Assembly (NCBI GenBank): GCA_913051905.1
Contig: CAJXBY010000145.1
Location: 1-6,561 of the forward strand
Source: an uncultured Gammaproteobacteria bacterium
GTDB lineage: Bacteria > Pseudomonadota > Gammaproteobacteria > Arenicellales > UBA868
Direction of reading: 5' to 3'
DNA length: 6,561 bases
This document shows positions 1-6,457 of the stretch, piece by piece. The notes below the pieces were generated by a model that had not been told where the DNA came from, searched no databases, and worked only from the letters and a program-made list of their open reading frames with translations. The number at the start of each line of letters is the position of its first letter. Position 1 is the stretch's first letter. Position numbers and translations under genes: made by a program.

Positions 1-701
1 CTATCGCTAAAGACACTAAGATGGGTGATCCGGCTTTTGAGAACGTGGTCATCGAAGACTTCATCAGCCAACAACATGCCGCGGAATGTGCCGAACGAAT
101 CAGAAGCGGAGAAAAAGCCAATGTAACCCGCTTTGGCGAGCCAGAGGAATCTAGAGACACTACCCACGTCAGCGTCGTAGACGAGGATGGGAATTGCGTC
201 TCTATGACCCATTCTCTGGGCATGATGTCGGGTGTCATTACACCGGGGCTCGGCTTCATGTACAACGGCTGTATGGCCGTTTTCGATCCGCGCCCGGGCC
301 GAGCCGGGTCCATCGCACCGGGAAAATCTCGATTCAGTTCTATCTGCCCGACCATAATCTTCAAAGATGAACGACCCTTGCTTGCCATCGGTGCACCAGG
401 CGGCACGCAGATCGTCATGGGGGTATTACAAAGCATTCTCAACTTTGTGGACTTTGGCATGACCGCGCAAGAAGCTGTTCTGGCGCCGCGATTCTCCGCC
501 ACCAGCGATGCAATCCTCGTTACCGCACGCATTCCCAGGTACAGCTATCGGGCGCTAATAGACGATGGCTACGAATTCGTGCGCAGCCCCTACAGCTACC
601 AGATCGGCTCGGTACACGCAATTGGCTTTGATAGTGCGGGGGAACCCTCGGGAGGAGCGGACATTACCTATGGAGATGGAATGGCGTTACGAATCGGATG
701 A
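1..701 (+). CDS. Gamma-glutamyltransferase-family Ntn-hydrolase, C-terminal part (5' end outside window)
   Basis: The frame is open from base 3, so the gene starts upstream; the 232 visible residues cover the end of the large subunit and all of the small subunit. These enzymes cleave themselves before a Thr that becomes the N-terminal nucleophile. Seen: the cleavage motif DTTHVSVVD with the nucleophile Thr at 159-161, the Ser-Ser oxyanion pair (336-341) in RFSSICPTI, and the glycine motif APGGTQI. By-eye comparison with E. coli Ggt shows substitutions at three glutamate-binding positions (Asn411 to Gly, Gln430 to Cys, Asp433 to Val). The stretch holding the lid loop is about ten residues shorter. 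Family membership is firm. Glutathione hydrolysis is doubtful, and an acylase or amidase with another substrate is more likely (inference). The TGA overlaps the ATG of the following SDR, indicating co-translation. Confidence 0.88.
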   Translation, partial: IAKDTKMGDPAFENVVIEDFISQQHAAECAERIRSGEKANVTRFGEPEESRDTTHVSVVDEDGNCVSMTHSLGMMSGVITPGLGFMYNGCMAVFDPRPGRAGSIAPGKSRFSSICPTIIFKDERPLLAIGAPGGTQIVMGVLQSILNFVDFGMTAQEAVLAPRFSATSDAILVTARIPRYSYRALIDDGYEFVRSPYSYQIGSVHAIGFDSAGEPSGGADITYGDGMALRIG

Positions 702-1516
702 GAACCCTAGAAAACAAGGTGGCCATCGTCACCGGTGCAGCCCGGGGAATCGGTCACGCTATCACCGGAAAACTCGCCGAAAGTGGTGCACAAATCGTCG
801 CTAATGACCTAGACGCCGAACCATTGCAACGTGCCATCAATCAAATTCGCCGGGGCGAGCAGCAAATTCATGCGTTAAGTGGAGATATCACCAATCCAGA
901 CATGGGAAGCCGGCTAGTCGATACTGCCCTGGAACAGTTTGGTGATTTGCATATCATCATCAACAACGCGGGATATATATGGAATTCTGCGGCGATCCGA
1001 CATAGCGACGAACAATGGCAGGCAATGCTTGAGGTGCATGCAACGGGCCCTTTCCGGCTATTGCGCGCGGCCGGCAACTACTTTCGGGAACAAGCGAAAC
1101 TCGGCAACCACACCACGACGAGAAAAGTGATTAACGTGTCGTCGGTGTCGGGAATCGACGGTGCAGCCACCCAGCTCGCCTATTCGACCGCCAAGGCGGC
1201 CGTCGTCGGCATGACCAAAACGCTGGCCCGTGAATGGGGGCGGTACCATGTGACCGTAAACTGTGTAGCCTTGGGTTACATCGACACCCGCCTCATCGAA
1301 CCGTTTGAGAATCAGCCCAGAGAGGTCACCATAAAGGGCCGGGGCCATCCGGTTGGCCTGACAGCACCGCAGCGCGATACCGTACAGCAGATGACAGCCC
1401 TCGGTCGCCTGGGCCAGCCCCAGGATGCCGCCAATGCCGTTTATCTATTGTGCATACCTGAATCCGACTTCATCACCGGTGAAGTGGTTGTTGCCAGTGG
1501 CGGGCTGATGATGTAA
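698..1516 (+). CDS. Short-chain dehydrogenase/reductase (SDR), probably NAD-dependent
   Basis: 272-residue classical SDR, an oxidoreductase acting on an alcohol or keto group of an unidentified substrate. Seen: Rossmann motif TGAARGIG (residues 12-19), NNAG (89-92), catalytic Ser149, Tyr162 and Lys166 (YSTAK), and C-terminal GEVVVASGG. Asp37 at the end of the second strand suggests NAD(H) rather than NADP(H). The position usually held by the structural/catalytic Asn is His114 (VHATGPF), a variant also seen in some SDR subfamilies such as the dehydrogenase part of peroxisomal multifunctional enzymes. The loop after residue 210 is long and carries KGRGHPVG, probably the substrate lid. The ATG lies inside the ATGA overlap with the upstream hydrolase and no good Shine-Dalgarno sits at normal spacing, so translation is probably coupled. 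The name 3-oxoacyl-ACP reductase would be a guess. Confidence 0.92.
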   Translation: MRTLENKVAIVTGAARGIGHAITGKLAESGAQIVANDLDAEPLQRAINQIRRGEQQIHALSGDITNPDMGSRLVDTALEQFGDLHIIINNAGYIWNSAAIRHSDEQWQAMLEVHATGPFRLLRAAGNYFREQAKLGNHTTTRKVINVSSVSGIDGAATQLAYSTAKAAVVGMTKTLAREWGRYHVTVNCVALGYIDTRLIEPFENQPREVTIKGRGHPVGLTAPQRDTVQQMTALGRLGQPQDAANAVYLLCIPESDFITGEVVVASGGLMM

Positions 1517-1675
1517 AGATGAACGACACAACCTAACGCTTCACACCACCGAGTCCGTGACCAAAACTCAACCTCACCTGGCCTGGAGACTGGCCCTGCA
1601 ACGGCACTGCCAAGCCTGTGGCCAGACAGCAAATCACGGTACAACAACCTGATTCACCACTCCTTCTTCTGACCT

Positions 1676-2290
1676 GTGGCCAAGCTCTACTTCTACTACT
1701 CCGCCATGAATGCCGGGAAGACCACGACCCTTCTGCAGTCCAGCCACAACTATGCCGAGCGGGGCATGTCGACTATGGTCCTTAAACCGCAGGTCGACAA
1801 CCGTGAAGAACAAAGCCGCATCCGTTCGCGTATAGGCCTGGAGGCCGAGGCGATCATTTTCAGCCCGGCAGAGGACCTGTTTCGCCTGGTCCAGTCCCAG
1901 CTGGCGAAAACCGCGCTGGCCTGTATTCTGGTGGATGAAGCCCAGTTCCTTCGCCGTGACCAGGTGATGCAGCTGACCGAAGTGGTCGACCAACTCAATA
2001 TCCCAGTGCTCACCTACGGTCTGCGTACGGATTTTCGCGGTGAGCTGTTTGAGGGCAGCAGAATCCTGCTGGCCCTCGCCGACGAGCTCAAAGAGATCAA
2101 GACCGTCTGTCATTGCGGCCGCAAAGCCATCATGACAGTACGCCTGGATGCCGAAGGCAATCCCCTTCACGCCGGCGCGCAGATACAGATCGGCGGCAAC
2201 GAGGCTTACGTATCTATGTGCCGGCGCCACTTCAAGGACGTTCTTGGAAAGATCGATTTGAAAAACCTGATAGCCGAACCTGCGGCCTAA
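1676..2290 (+). CDS. tdk: Thymidine kinase (class II, Tdk)
   Basis: 204 residues, the usual length; phosphorylates thymidine to dTMP with ATP in the cytoplasmic pyrimidine salvage pathway. Strongly similar to E. coli Tdk throughout. Seen: P-loop SAMNAGKTT (9-17), catalytic Glu88 in LVDEAQFL, the conserved [12 protein letters not shown] segment (114-125), and the zinc-binding set Cys145/Cys147 (CHCGRK) with Cys182/His185 (CRRH). The conserved thymidine loop GGNEAYVS (173-180) is intact. The start is a GTG: an in-frame TGA at 1670-1672 leaves no other start before the conserved N-terminus. No purine-rich Shine-Dalgarno precedes it (the upstream sequence is pyrimidine-rich), so initiation may be weak. 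It is followed 41 bp later by the M48 peptidase gene on the same strand, a likely two-gene operon. Confidence 0.97.
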   Translation: MAKLYFYYSAMNAGKTTTLLQSSHNYAERGMSTMVLKPQVDNREEQSRIRSRIGLEAEAIIFSPAEDLFRLVQSQLAKTALACILVDEAQFLRRDQVMQLTEVVDQLNIPVLTYGLRTDFRGELFEGSRILLALADELKEIKTVCHCGRKAIMTVRLDAEGNPLHAGAQIQIGGNEAYVSMCRRHFKDVLGKIDLKNLIAEPAA

Positions 2291-2308
2291 ACCCACGAGA
2301 GACATTCC

Positions 2309-2335
2309 ATGCACTTTTCCTCTTTAGCCCGATGA
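2309..2335 (+). other. Possible 8-codon upstream minicistron (MHFSSLAR) overlapping the M48 start
   Basis: An ATG at 2309 has a purine-rich GAGAGA six bases upstream. It opens an 8-codon frame whose TGA (2333-2335) overlaps the ATG (2332-2334) of the metallopeptidase gene as ATGA. The peptidase ATG itself has no Shine-Dalgarno at normal distance, because the preceding bases are pyrimidine-rich. Ribosomes ending on the minicistron could therefore restart on the peptidase gene. This arrangement is seen directly; that it is used is inference, and an 8-codon frame can arise by chance. Confidence 0.35.
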
Positions 2336-3537
2336 CTGCTGCCCGAATCCGCTGCGCCAACGATGTCAAGTTGAGTCAGACGCTGCTGGAAAACCCCGAA
2401 ATCAAGCGTGTGGTGGCCCAGCTGGAGCGTCTGGAAAAAAAGGGAGAACGACCCACGACCCGCCGGCAACTACTGTCGACATCAGTGCGGCTGAGCCGCG
2501 CCATGGCGGAGCCCCTGCACTCCATGGCCGACCATTGTGTAGAGCGGCTGGGTATCGAAACGCCACTGGAGCTCTACGCCTATGCGAGCCCGCAGTTCAA
2601 TGCCGCCTGCTTCAAGCCTGAGCACGGACGGGTGTTCATCATGTTCTCGTCCAGCCTGTTGGAAGCATTCACCAATCAGGAACTCCTGTTCGTGATGGGA
2701 CACGAGCTTGGGCATCACGTGTATCAGCACCACGATGTACCGATCGGTTATGTTCTTCGCGGCCGCCGACCGCCGCCGGCGGACCTCGCCCTGGATCTAT
2801 TTGCCTGGTCGCGGTACGCCGAGATCTCGGCCGACCGGGCAGGTGCGTACTGTGCGAACGACCTGGACAGCGTGGCCCGGGCGCTGTTCAAGCTCGCCTC
2901 CGGAATCACCCGTGAGAACGTGGTGACCTTCAGACTGGACGAATTCCTGGGTCAGGTCGACGAAATGCTGGCCTTTGATGACAAACCGGGCCAGGGTGCA
3001 CCGATGCAGGACTGGTTTTCAACACACCCGTTCAGTCCGCTGCGGGTCAAGGCACTGAAATTTTTTCACGAGTCGTCCCTGATGCTGGATTCGGGCTATG
3101 AGCCGCCCACCTTGGAAGACAAGGTCCAGCAGTTGATGAGCCTGATGGAACCCGACTATATGGAGGGCAAGAACGATGCCAGCCGGGCCATGCGGGATCT
3201 GTTCCTGGCAGCCGCAGTGGTCATTGCCGATGTCTACGAGGGAATCAGCGACAAGGAACGAGAAGTACTGAAGCGTTTCCTAGGAAAAGCTTACGCCGTG
3301 GATGCACTCGACGTCGGGCGCCTACGCGATGACCTGCCAAGACGGATCCAAGAAGCCAGGGAACGCGCCAGCCTGACCCAGCGCATGCAGGTCATGCGTG
3401 ATATCTGCCTGATCGCAGCCACAGAGGAACCGGTCTCGGATGTGGAACAGGGGCTCCTCGGCGAAATTGCAGCGGGTCTGGAAGTTTCAGACAGTTTTGT
3501 GACGCAATGCCTGGAGGCTTCGGTCGAACTGGATTGA
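2332..3537 (+). CDS. M48-family zinc metallopeptidase with C-terminal TerB-like helical domain
   Basis: 401 residues from the ATG at 2332; the frame is open further upstream but overlaps tdk, with no peptidase-like sequence there. Seen: zinc-site motif HELGH (124-128) with His124 and His128 as ligands and Glu125 catalytic, and a downstream Glu164 in YAEISADR as third ligand, the M48 arrangement. The preceding segment FSSSLLEAFTNQELLFVMG is typical of the family. There is no signal peptide and no clear membrane helix, unlike HtpX, so it is probably a cytoplasmic soluble peptidase. Residues about 285-398 form two similar helical units (LFLAAAVVIADVYEGISDKE and ICLIAATEEPVSDVEQ) resembling the paired halves of TerB-like domains, which occur in stress and membrane-associated proteins. 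The peptidase call is strong; the TerB-like call is moderate. Substrate unknown. Confidence 0.9.
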   Translation: MTAARIRCANDVKLSQTLLENPEIKRVVAQLERLEKKGERPTTRRQLLSTSVRLSRAMAEPLHSMADHCVERLGIETPLELYAYASPQFNAACFKPEHGRVFIMFSSSLLEAFTNQELLFVMGHELGHHVYQHHDVPIGYVLRGRRPPPADLALDLFAWSRYAEISADRAGAYCANDLDSVARALFKLASGITRENVVTFRLDEFLGQVDEMLAFDDKPGQGAPMQDWFSTHPFSPLRVKALKFFHESSLMLDSGYEPPTLEDKVQQLMSLMEPDYMEGKNDASRAMRDLFLAAAVVIADVYEGISDKEREVLKRFLGKAYAVDALDVGRLRDDLPRRIQEARERASLTQRMQVMRDICLIAATEEPVSDVEQGLLGEIAAGLEVSDSFVTQCLEASVELD

Positions 3538-3550
3538 CTGGATCTAATTT

Positions 3551-3610
3551 GCCGATGGTCAACACCGGGCTCTCGGGCTGCGGACGGCATCTCGACAGCT
3601 GACCATCCGC
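3551..3610. repeat. Inverted repeat between M48 gene and second SDR
   Basis: GATGGTCA at 3554-3561 is the exact reverse complement of TGACCATC at 3600-3607. The match extends to 10 of 11 bases (3551-3561 with 3600-3610). An inner GCTG (3577-3580)/CAGC (3596-3599) pair would stack directly on the outer stem. No T-run follows on either strand, so this is not a classical intrinsic terminator. It could be an RNA hairpin protecting the upstream transcript end, or a binding site. The rest of the 142-bp gap shows no convincing promoter. Confidence 0.45.
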
Positions 3611-3679
3611 TAGACTACGCTCAGATCATTGCCGGCTCCGACCGGTTCCACATGGCCAGATAATGCGGAGGAAACACCC

Positions 3680-4465
3680 ATGGGCATCAGTATCGATGGA
3701 AAAATTGCGGTCGTAACGGGCGCCAGCCGGGGTATCGGTGAGGGTATCGCCCAGGTATTCGCCAGCGAAGGTGCAATAGTGGTCTGTGCGGCCCGCTCTA
3801 CGGAGGACGGTGAGAAGGTGGTCGGCTCCATCAATGACAACGGCGGGCGCGCCGAATTTTTTCAGGCCGATATCCGCGAAGCGGACGAGTGCCAGGCGCT
3901 CGTCGAGTACGTGGCCGACACCCATGGTCGATTGGACATCATGTGCCACAACGCCGGCATCTATCCCGATCTACTGATGGAGGAGATGCCCATCGAAACC
4001 TGGGACGACACCATTAACACCAACCTGCGCTCCTGCTTTTTGCTGACCAAGCCCTGCATTCCCATTATGCGTAAACAGCAATGGGGCAGAATCCTGTTCA
4101 CCTCTTCGATCACCGGACCCGACGTCGCACAGGCCAGGCTTGCTGCTTACTCATCCAGCAAAGGCGGAGTGAATGCTTTTATCAAAGCCGCCTCCCTGGA
4201 ACTTGCCAAGGACGGAATTACGGTCAACGCCGTCAGCCCGGGCAACATCCTTACCGAGAGCCTGAAAGTACTCTACGGTGAAGAAGGCACCAGAGAGGTC
4301 GCAAAAATCATACCAGCCGGCAATCTGGGCGACACCGCCGACATTGGTTATGCAATGGTCTACCTTGCCTCCGACCAGGCCAAGTTCGTAACGGGTCAGG
4401 CAATTGTTGTGGATGGCGGCCAGATCCTGCCCGAAGACCCGGACTCATTTCTGCGCAACGAATAA
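3680..4465 (+). CDS. Short-chain dehydrogenase/reductase (SDR), probably NADP-dependent
   Basis: 261-residue classical SDR. The start at 3680 is fixed by GGAGG (3667-3671) eight bases upstream; an open extension to 3629 has no ribosome site or family similarity. Seen: cofactor motif TGASRGIG (13-20), with Arg17 and Arg39 (CAARS) pointing to NADP(H). Also seen are HNAG (90-93) in place of NNAG, catalytic Asn115, Ser143, Tyr157 and Lys161 (YSSSK), the conserved VNAVSPGNILTE stretch, and C-terminal GQAIVVDGGQ. The tail LPEDPDSFLRNE extends past the core, as in the UcpA/FabG-like group. Substrate cannot be told from sequence; FabG-type names for such proteins are usually only by similarity. It is transcribed apart from, or only loosely with, the M48 gene, and it converges on the acetyltransferase gene 34 bp downstream. 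Confidence 0.93.
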   Translation: MGISIDGKIAVVTGASRGIGEGIAQVFASEGAIVVCAARSTEDGEKVVGSINDNGGRAEFFQADIREADECQALVEYVADTHGRLDIMCHNAGIYPDLLMEEMPIETWDDTINTNLRSCFLLTKPCIPIMRKQQWGRILFTSSITGPDVAQARLAAYSSSKGGVNAFIKAASLELAKDGITVNAVSPGNILTESLKVLYGEEGTREVAKIIPAGNLGDTADIGYAMVYLASDQAKFVTGQAIVVDGGQILPEDPDSFLRNE

Positions 4466-4499
4466 AAGCCCATAAGGTTGGAGGGTTTCGTCCCGCTGA

Positions 4500-4988
4500 T
4501 TAGATGAGGGACTTGAGCTGCATGGACACCTGCTTGCCTGCGCTGAGTTTCACCGTGGATATTTCCCTGAATCCCAGTGCCTGGTGAAACTCGCGGGAGA
4601 TCTCGTTCACCGGTGCCGCGTTGTATTCACAGACGATCTTGTCCACCCGGCGCTGCGCGGCCCAGGCGAAAAGGTCCTCATAGAGCCTCCGACCCAGGCC
4701 CCGGCCCTGCGCCCGGCGGTGAACCACAATCCGGTCAACGTAGGCGTAATTGTCGTAGCGCTCGTCGAACCATTGGTAATGCGGGCTGTCATACCGTGAG
4801 CCGCTGCCGAACACGAGCAGAAAAGCTGACACCTCCCCGTCTTCCTCGACCACACGGTGGTAACAGCTCATCGCGTGCAGACTTGTAATCCGCGATTCAT
4901 CCATCGAGCTGGTCAACGTCACCACAGCGTCATTGAGGGATCGTATGGCGGGAAAATCCTCTGTGCTCGCAGCTCGAATTGCCGACAT
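4500..4988 (-). CDS. GNAT-family N-acetyltransferase
   Basis: 162 residues from the ATG at 4988, which has AAGGA seven bases upstream; a TTG at 5042 would add 18 residues without a ribosome site. Transfers acetyl from acetyl-CoA to an amine of an unknown acceptor. Seen: the N-terminal SAIRAASTEDFPAIRSLN strand-helix typical of GNAT proteins, the central strand YAYVDRIVV (81-89), and the acetyl-CoA pyrophosphate-binding motif QGRGLG (94-99). The C-terminal SREFHQALGFREIS segment is the usual final part of the fold. The WFDERYDNYAYVDRIVV region resembles a predicted-acetyltransferase group (recalled as COG3818), whose acceptor I do not know. Probably cytoplasmic. It lies downstream of the enolase-superfamily gene on the same strand with a 113-bp gap, so it could share its transcript or have its own promoter. 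Confidence 0.9.
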   Translation of the reverse strand: MSAIRAASTEDFPAIRSLNDAVVTLTSSMDESRITSLHAMSCYHRVVEEDGEVSAFLLVFGSGSRYDSPHYQWFDERYDNYAYVDRIVVHRRAQGRGLGRRLYEDLFAWAAQRRVDKIVCEYNAAPVNEISREFHQALGFREISTVKLSAGKQVSMQLKSLI

Positions 4989-5042
4989 CAACTTGTCCTT
5001 GTTCAGTGCAAACCCGTCAACTGAGCCAGGCTTGACGGCCAA

Positions 5043-5067
5043 CTACAAACCACTGGGGTGCCCAGCA
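5043..5067 (-). terminator. Weak candidate hairpin terminator downstream of enolase-superfamily gene
   Basis: On the minus strand CTGGG-CAC-CCCAG (5065 to 5053) forms a perfect 5-bp GC-rich stem with a 3-base loop, extendable by two wobble pairs. It is followed by GTTTGTAGTT, which is only partly T-rich. It lies about 40 bases past the stop of the upstream minus-strand gene and before the acetyltransferase start, where a partial terminator would make sense. The poor U-tract keeps confidence low. Confidence 0.3.
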
Positions 5068-5101
5068 GCTGCCGCTTTTGCACGTTGCGTACCGAGCTTC
5101 T

Positions 5102-6223
5102 TCACGCAACACGGGTTTCTGCCAGTGCCTTTTCATTCAGTGCGACTCCCCAACCCGACTGGTCGCTCAACTCTAAAACACCGTCCCTAGGTGTCAGCGG
5201 CTCGGCGAGAAGAACATCACGGGGCGTTTCGGTGAACTCCGGTGGATCGTGGGCAAATTCCAGCCATACGGGTTTCTGTCCTCGTCGTCCAGCCACCGCA
5301 GCAACCAGGTGGGCGTTGACAATCACTCCTAGGCCATTGCCCCAGGTGTGGGGTGTGAACCAGAGATCTTTCTCAAACACCTGCAGACCGAGGTCAATCA
5401 GGTGTTTCATCCCGCCGACAAAAACAACATCCGGCTGATACACATCCAGGCAGTCATCGCGCAGTATCTGGGCAAACTCATGCAACTCGCGGGTGACCTC
5501 ACCTCCCGCAATGCGGCACCGCGCATGCTCACGCAAAGCGCGCATGCCGACATAATCTCCACGGTGTAGCGGCTCTTCGAGCCAGAAGAGATCAAATTCA
5601 CGGGTGCGCTCTTCGAGCGCCATGATCTCGTCGAGCGAAGGGACCGGATGAGTATCCCACGGCATTCGCCAGCCGTGGTTCAGATCGACCATGATCGCCA
5701 TGTCGTCGCCCACTGCCTCACGCACGGCCGCCAGCACCCGGAGATCGCTGTCTTCGCTGCTGCGGCCGAAGCGCAGTTTGAGCGCCTGGTAACCCTGCGC
5801 ACGATAGGCCCTGGCCATGCCGCCCAGCACTTCGGCGGACCGGAGACTGCCTGTAGACGCGTACAAAGGGACTTCTGGGCTGGTACCGCCCAGCAGCCTC
5901 CAAACCGGCTGCCCTTCGATTTTGCCGTTGAGGTCCCATAGGGCAAGGTCGAGCGGCCACATGCGGCTGTGATGTGCGCCAATGTTTTCAATGACCGCTG
6001 TGTGACGGTCCATCTCCCGCGGGTCCTGTCCGATAAAATGTGTCCGGTAGTCTTCAATACCGTAACAGGGGTCTCCCGATGCAAACCCCTCGAGACCGGT
6101 GTTGGTTCTTACCCGCAGGATCGTCACCGGCAGTGTCGCCCGTGGAATACTGTCCCAGGCCGCCGGGTAAGGCGGATCACAGGGCACGATGTGCCGGGTG
6201 ACGTCGATTTCAGTGATTTTCAT
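5102..6223 (-). CDS. Mandelate racemase/muconate lactonizing-type enzyme (enolase superfamily)
   Basis: 373 residues from the ATG at 6223 (MKITEIDV, the typical family N-terminus); the open frame to 6370 adds a proline-rich stretch unlike the family. These Mg-dependent enzymes abstract the proton alpha to a carboxylate, then dehydrate or racemise acid sugars or related acids. Seen: N-terminal capping domain to about 120 with PLDLALWDLNGK (90-101), then the barrel. The barrel has Lys149-x-Arg151 (ALKLRF), metal ligands Asp180 (VDLNHGW), Glu216 (WLEEPL) and Glu242 (GGE), the Asp265/His292 dyad (QPDV, TPHTWG) and Glu322. The His-Asp dyad places it in the mandelate racemase subgroup, so acid-sugar dehydratase is likelier than cycloisomerase (inference). 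Substrate is not identified. No clear Shine-Dalgarno precedes the ATG. The gene is divergent from the cyclase-like gene. Confidence 0.93.
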   Translation of the reverse strand: MKITEIDVTRHIVPCDPPYPAAWDSIPRATLPVTILRVRTNTGLEGFASGDPCYGIEDYRTHFIGQDPREMDRHTAVIENIGAHHSRMWPLDLALWDLNGKIEGQPVWRLLGGTSPEVPLYASTGSLRSAEVLGGMARAYRAQGYQALKLRFGRSSEDSDLRVLAAVREAVGDDMAIMVDLNHGWRMPWDTHPVPSLDEIMALEERTREFDLFWLEEPLHRGDYVGMRALREHARCRIAGGEVTRELHEFAQILRDDCLDVYQPDVVFVGGMKHLIDLGLQVFEKDLWFTPHTWGNGLGVIVNAHLVAAVAGRRGQKPVWLEFAHDPPEFTETPRDVLLAEPLTPRDGVLELSDQSGWGVALNEKALAETRVA

Positions 6224-6295
6224 GGATCGAGGCCCGGGTCCAGGGTGCGGTAACGGCAGGGGGAATCCCGGCCCGCGTAAAACTAGAGGCCGAAG

Positions 6296-6323
6296 AATAT
6301 ACGCCCGTCTTACCCCCAAACAA
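6296..6323 (-). promoter_or_regulatory. Possible sigma70-type promoter for the enolase-superfamily gene
   Basis: On the minus strand TTGTTT (6323-6318) and TATATT (6301-6296, five of six consensus bases) are 16 bases apart. Transcription would start near 6289 and leave an untranslated leader of roughly 65 bases before the ATG at 6223. The -35 matches only three of six positions, so this is a candidate only. Confidence 0.35.
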
Positions 6324-6421
6324 CTATCGAATCCTCCCTGGAAAGGACAATTCCCGCTGGAAGCAAACATCCCGGATGATCTCGGCCCCTGGCCAACGAA
6401 AATCCATCACCTGAAATCCCT

Positions 6422-6450
6422 TTATTTGCAGTAAATATCCGTTTTATAAT
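6422..6450 (+). promoter_or_regulatory. Probable promoter (perfect -10) for the cyclase-like gene
   Basis: TATAAT at 6445-6450 is a perfect -10 hexamer in an AT-rich island (6421-6455) within otherwise GC-rich DNA. The -35 is poor: TTATTT at 6422-6427 gives a 17-base spacer but matches only two positions. A good -10 with a weak -35 suggests activator dependence or another control. The expected transcript start near 6457 gives a leader of about 55 bases to the ATG at 6512. The remainder of the divergent intergenic region (about 6324-6421) shows nothing I can support. Confidence 0.5.
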
Positions 6451-6457
6451 TTTACTG
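6429..6457. promoter_or_regulatory. Perfect 7-bp dyad enclosing the -10 (candidate operator)
   Basis: CAGTAAA (6429-6435) and TTTACTG (6451-6457) are exact reverse complements separated by 15 bases, with the TATAAT inside the right half of the spacer. The centre-to-centre distance of 22 bases is two helical turns, suited to a dimeric regulator. The geometry is seen directly; repressor binding is inference. Confidence 0.4.

Noticed and set aside
1578..1625. CTGGCC/GGCCAG inverted repeat in the gap before tdk
   Set aside because: Only six bases, 36 apart, made of common GC words, without a T-run; expected by chance. The 159-bp gap otherwise holds nothing I can support.
1634..2314. 226-codon open frame on the minus strand opposite thymidine kinase
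   Set aside because: It lies entirely over a gene with clear Tdk motifs; its translation has no recognisable family pattern, so it is an antisense shadow.
2113..2331. Upstream extension of the metallopeptidase frame into tdk
   Set aside because: The extra residues are low-quality Arg/Pro-rich sequence read out of frame from tdk; conserved sequence begins after the ATG at 2332.
3566..3579. CGGGCT repeated with an 8-base period
   Set aside because: Two copies of a hexamer only; not enough for a tandem repeat or binding-site array.
3659..3664. GATAAT as a -10 for the second SDR
   Set aside because: Transcription would start inside the Shine-Dalgarno, and no -35 lies at a workable distance.
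4466..4499. Shared terminator between the convergent SDR and acetyltransferase genes
   Set aside because: The 34-bp gap holds no stem-loop with a T-run on either strand.
4989..5042. Longer acetyltransferase from a TTG at 5042
   Set aside because: The ATG at 4988 has AAGGA at good spacing and begins right at the GNAT fold; the TTG has no ribosome site.
6224..6370. 49-residue N-terminal extension of the enolase-superfamily protein
   Set aside because: Proline-rich and unlike the family; MKITEI at 6223 is the usual start, and the extension covers the candidate promoter.
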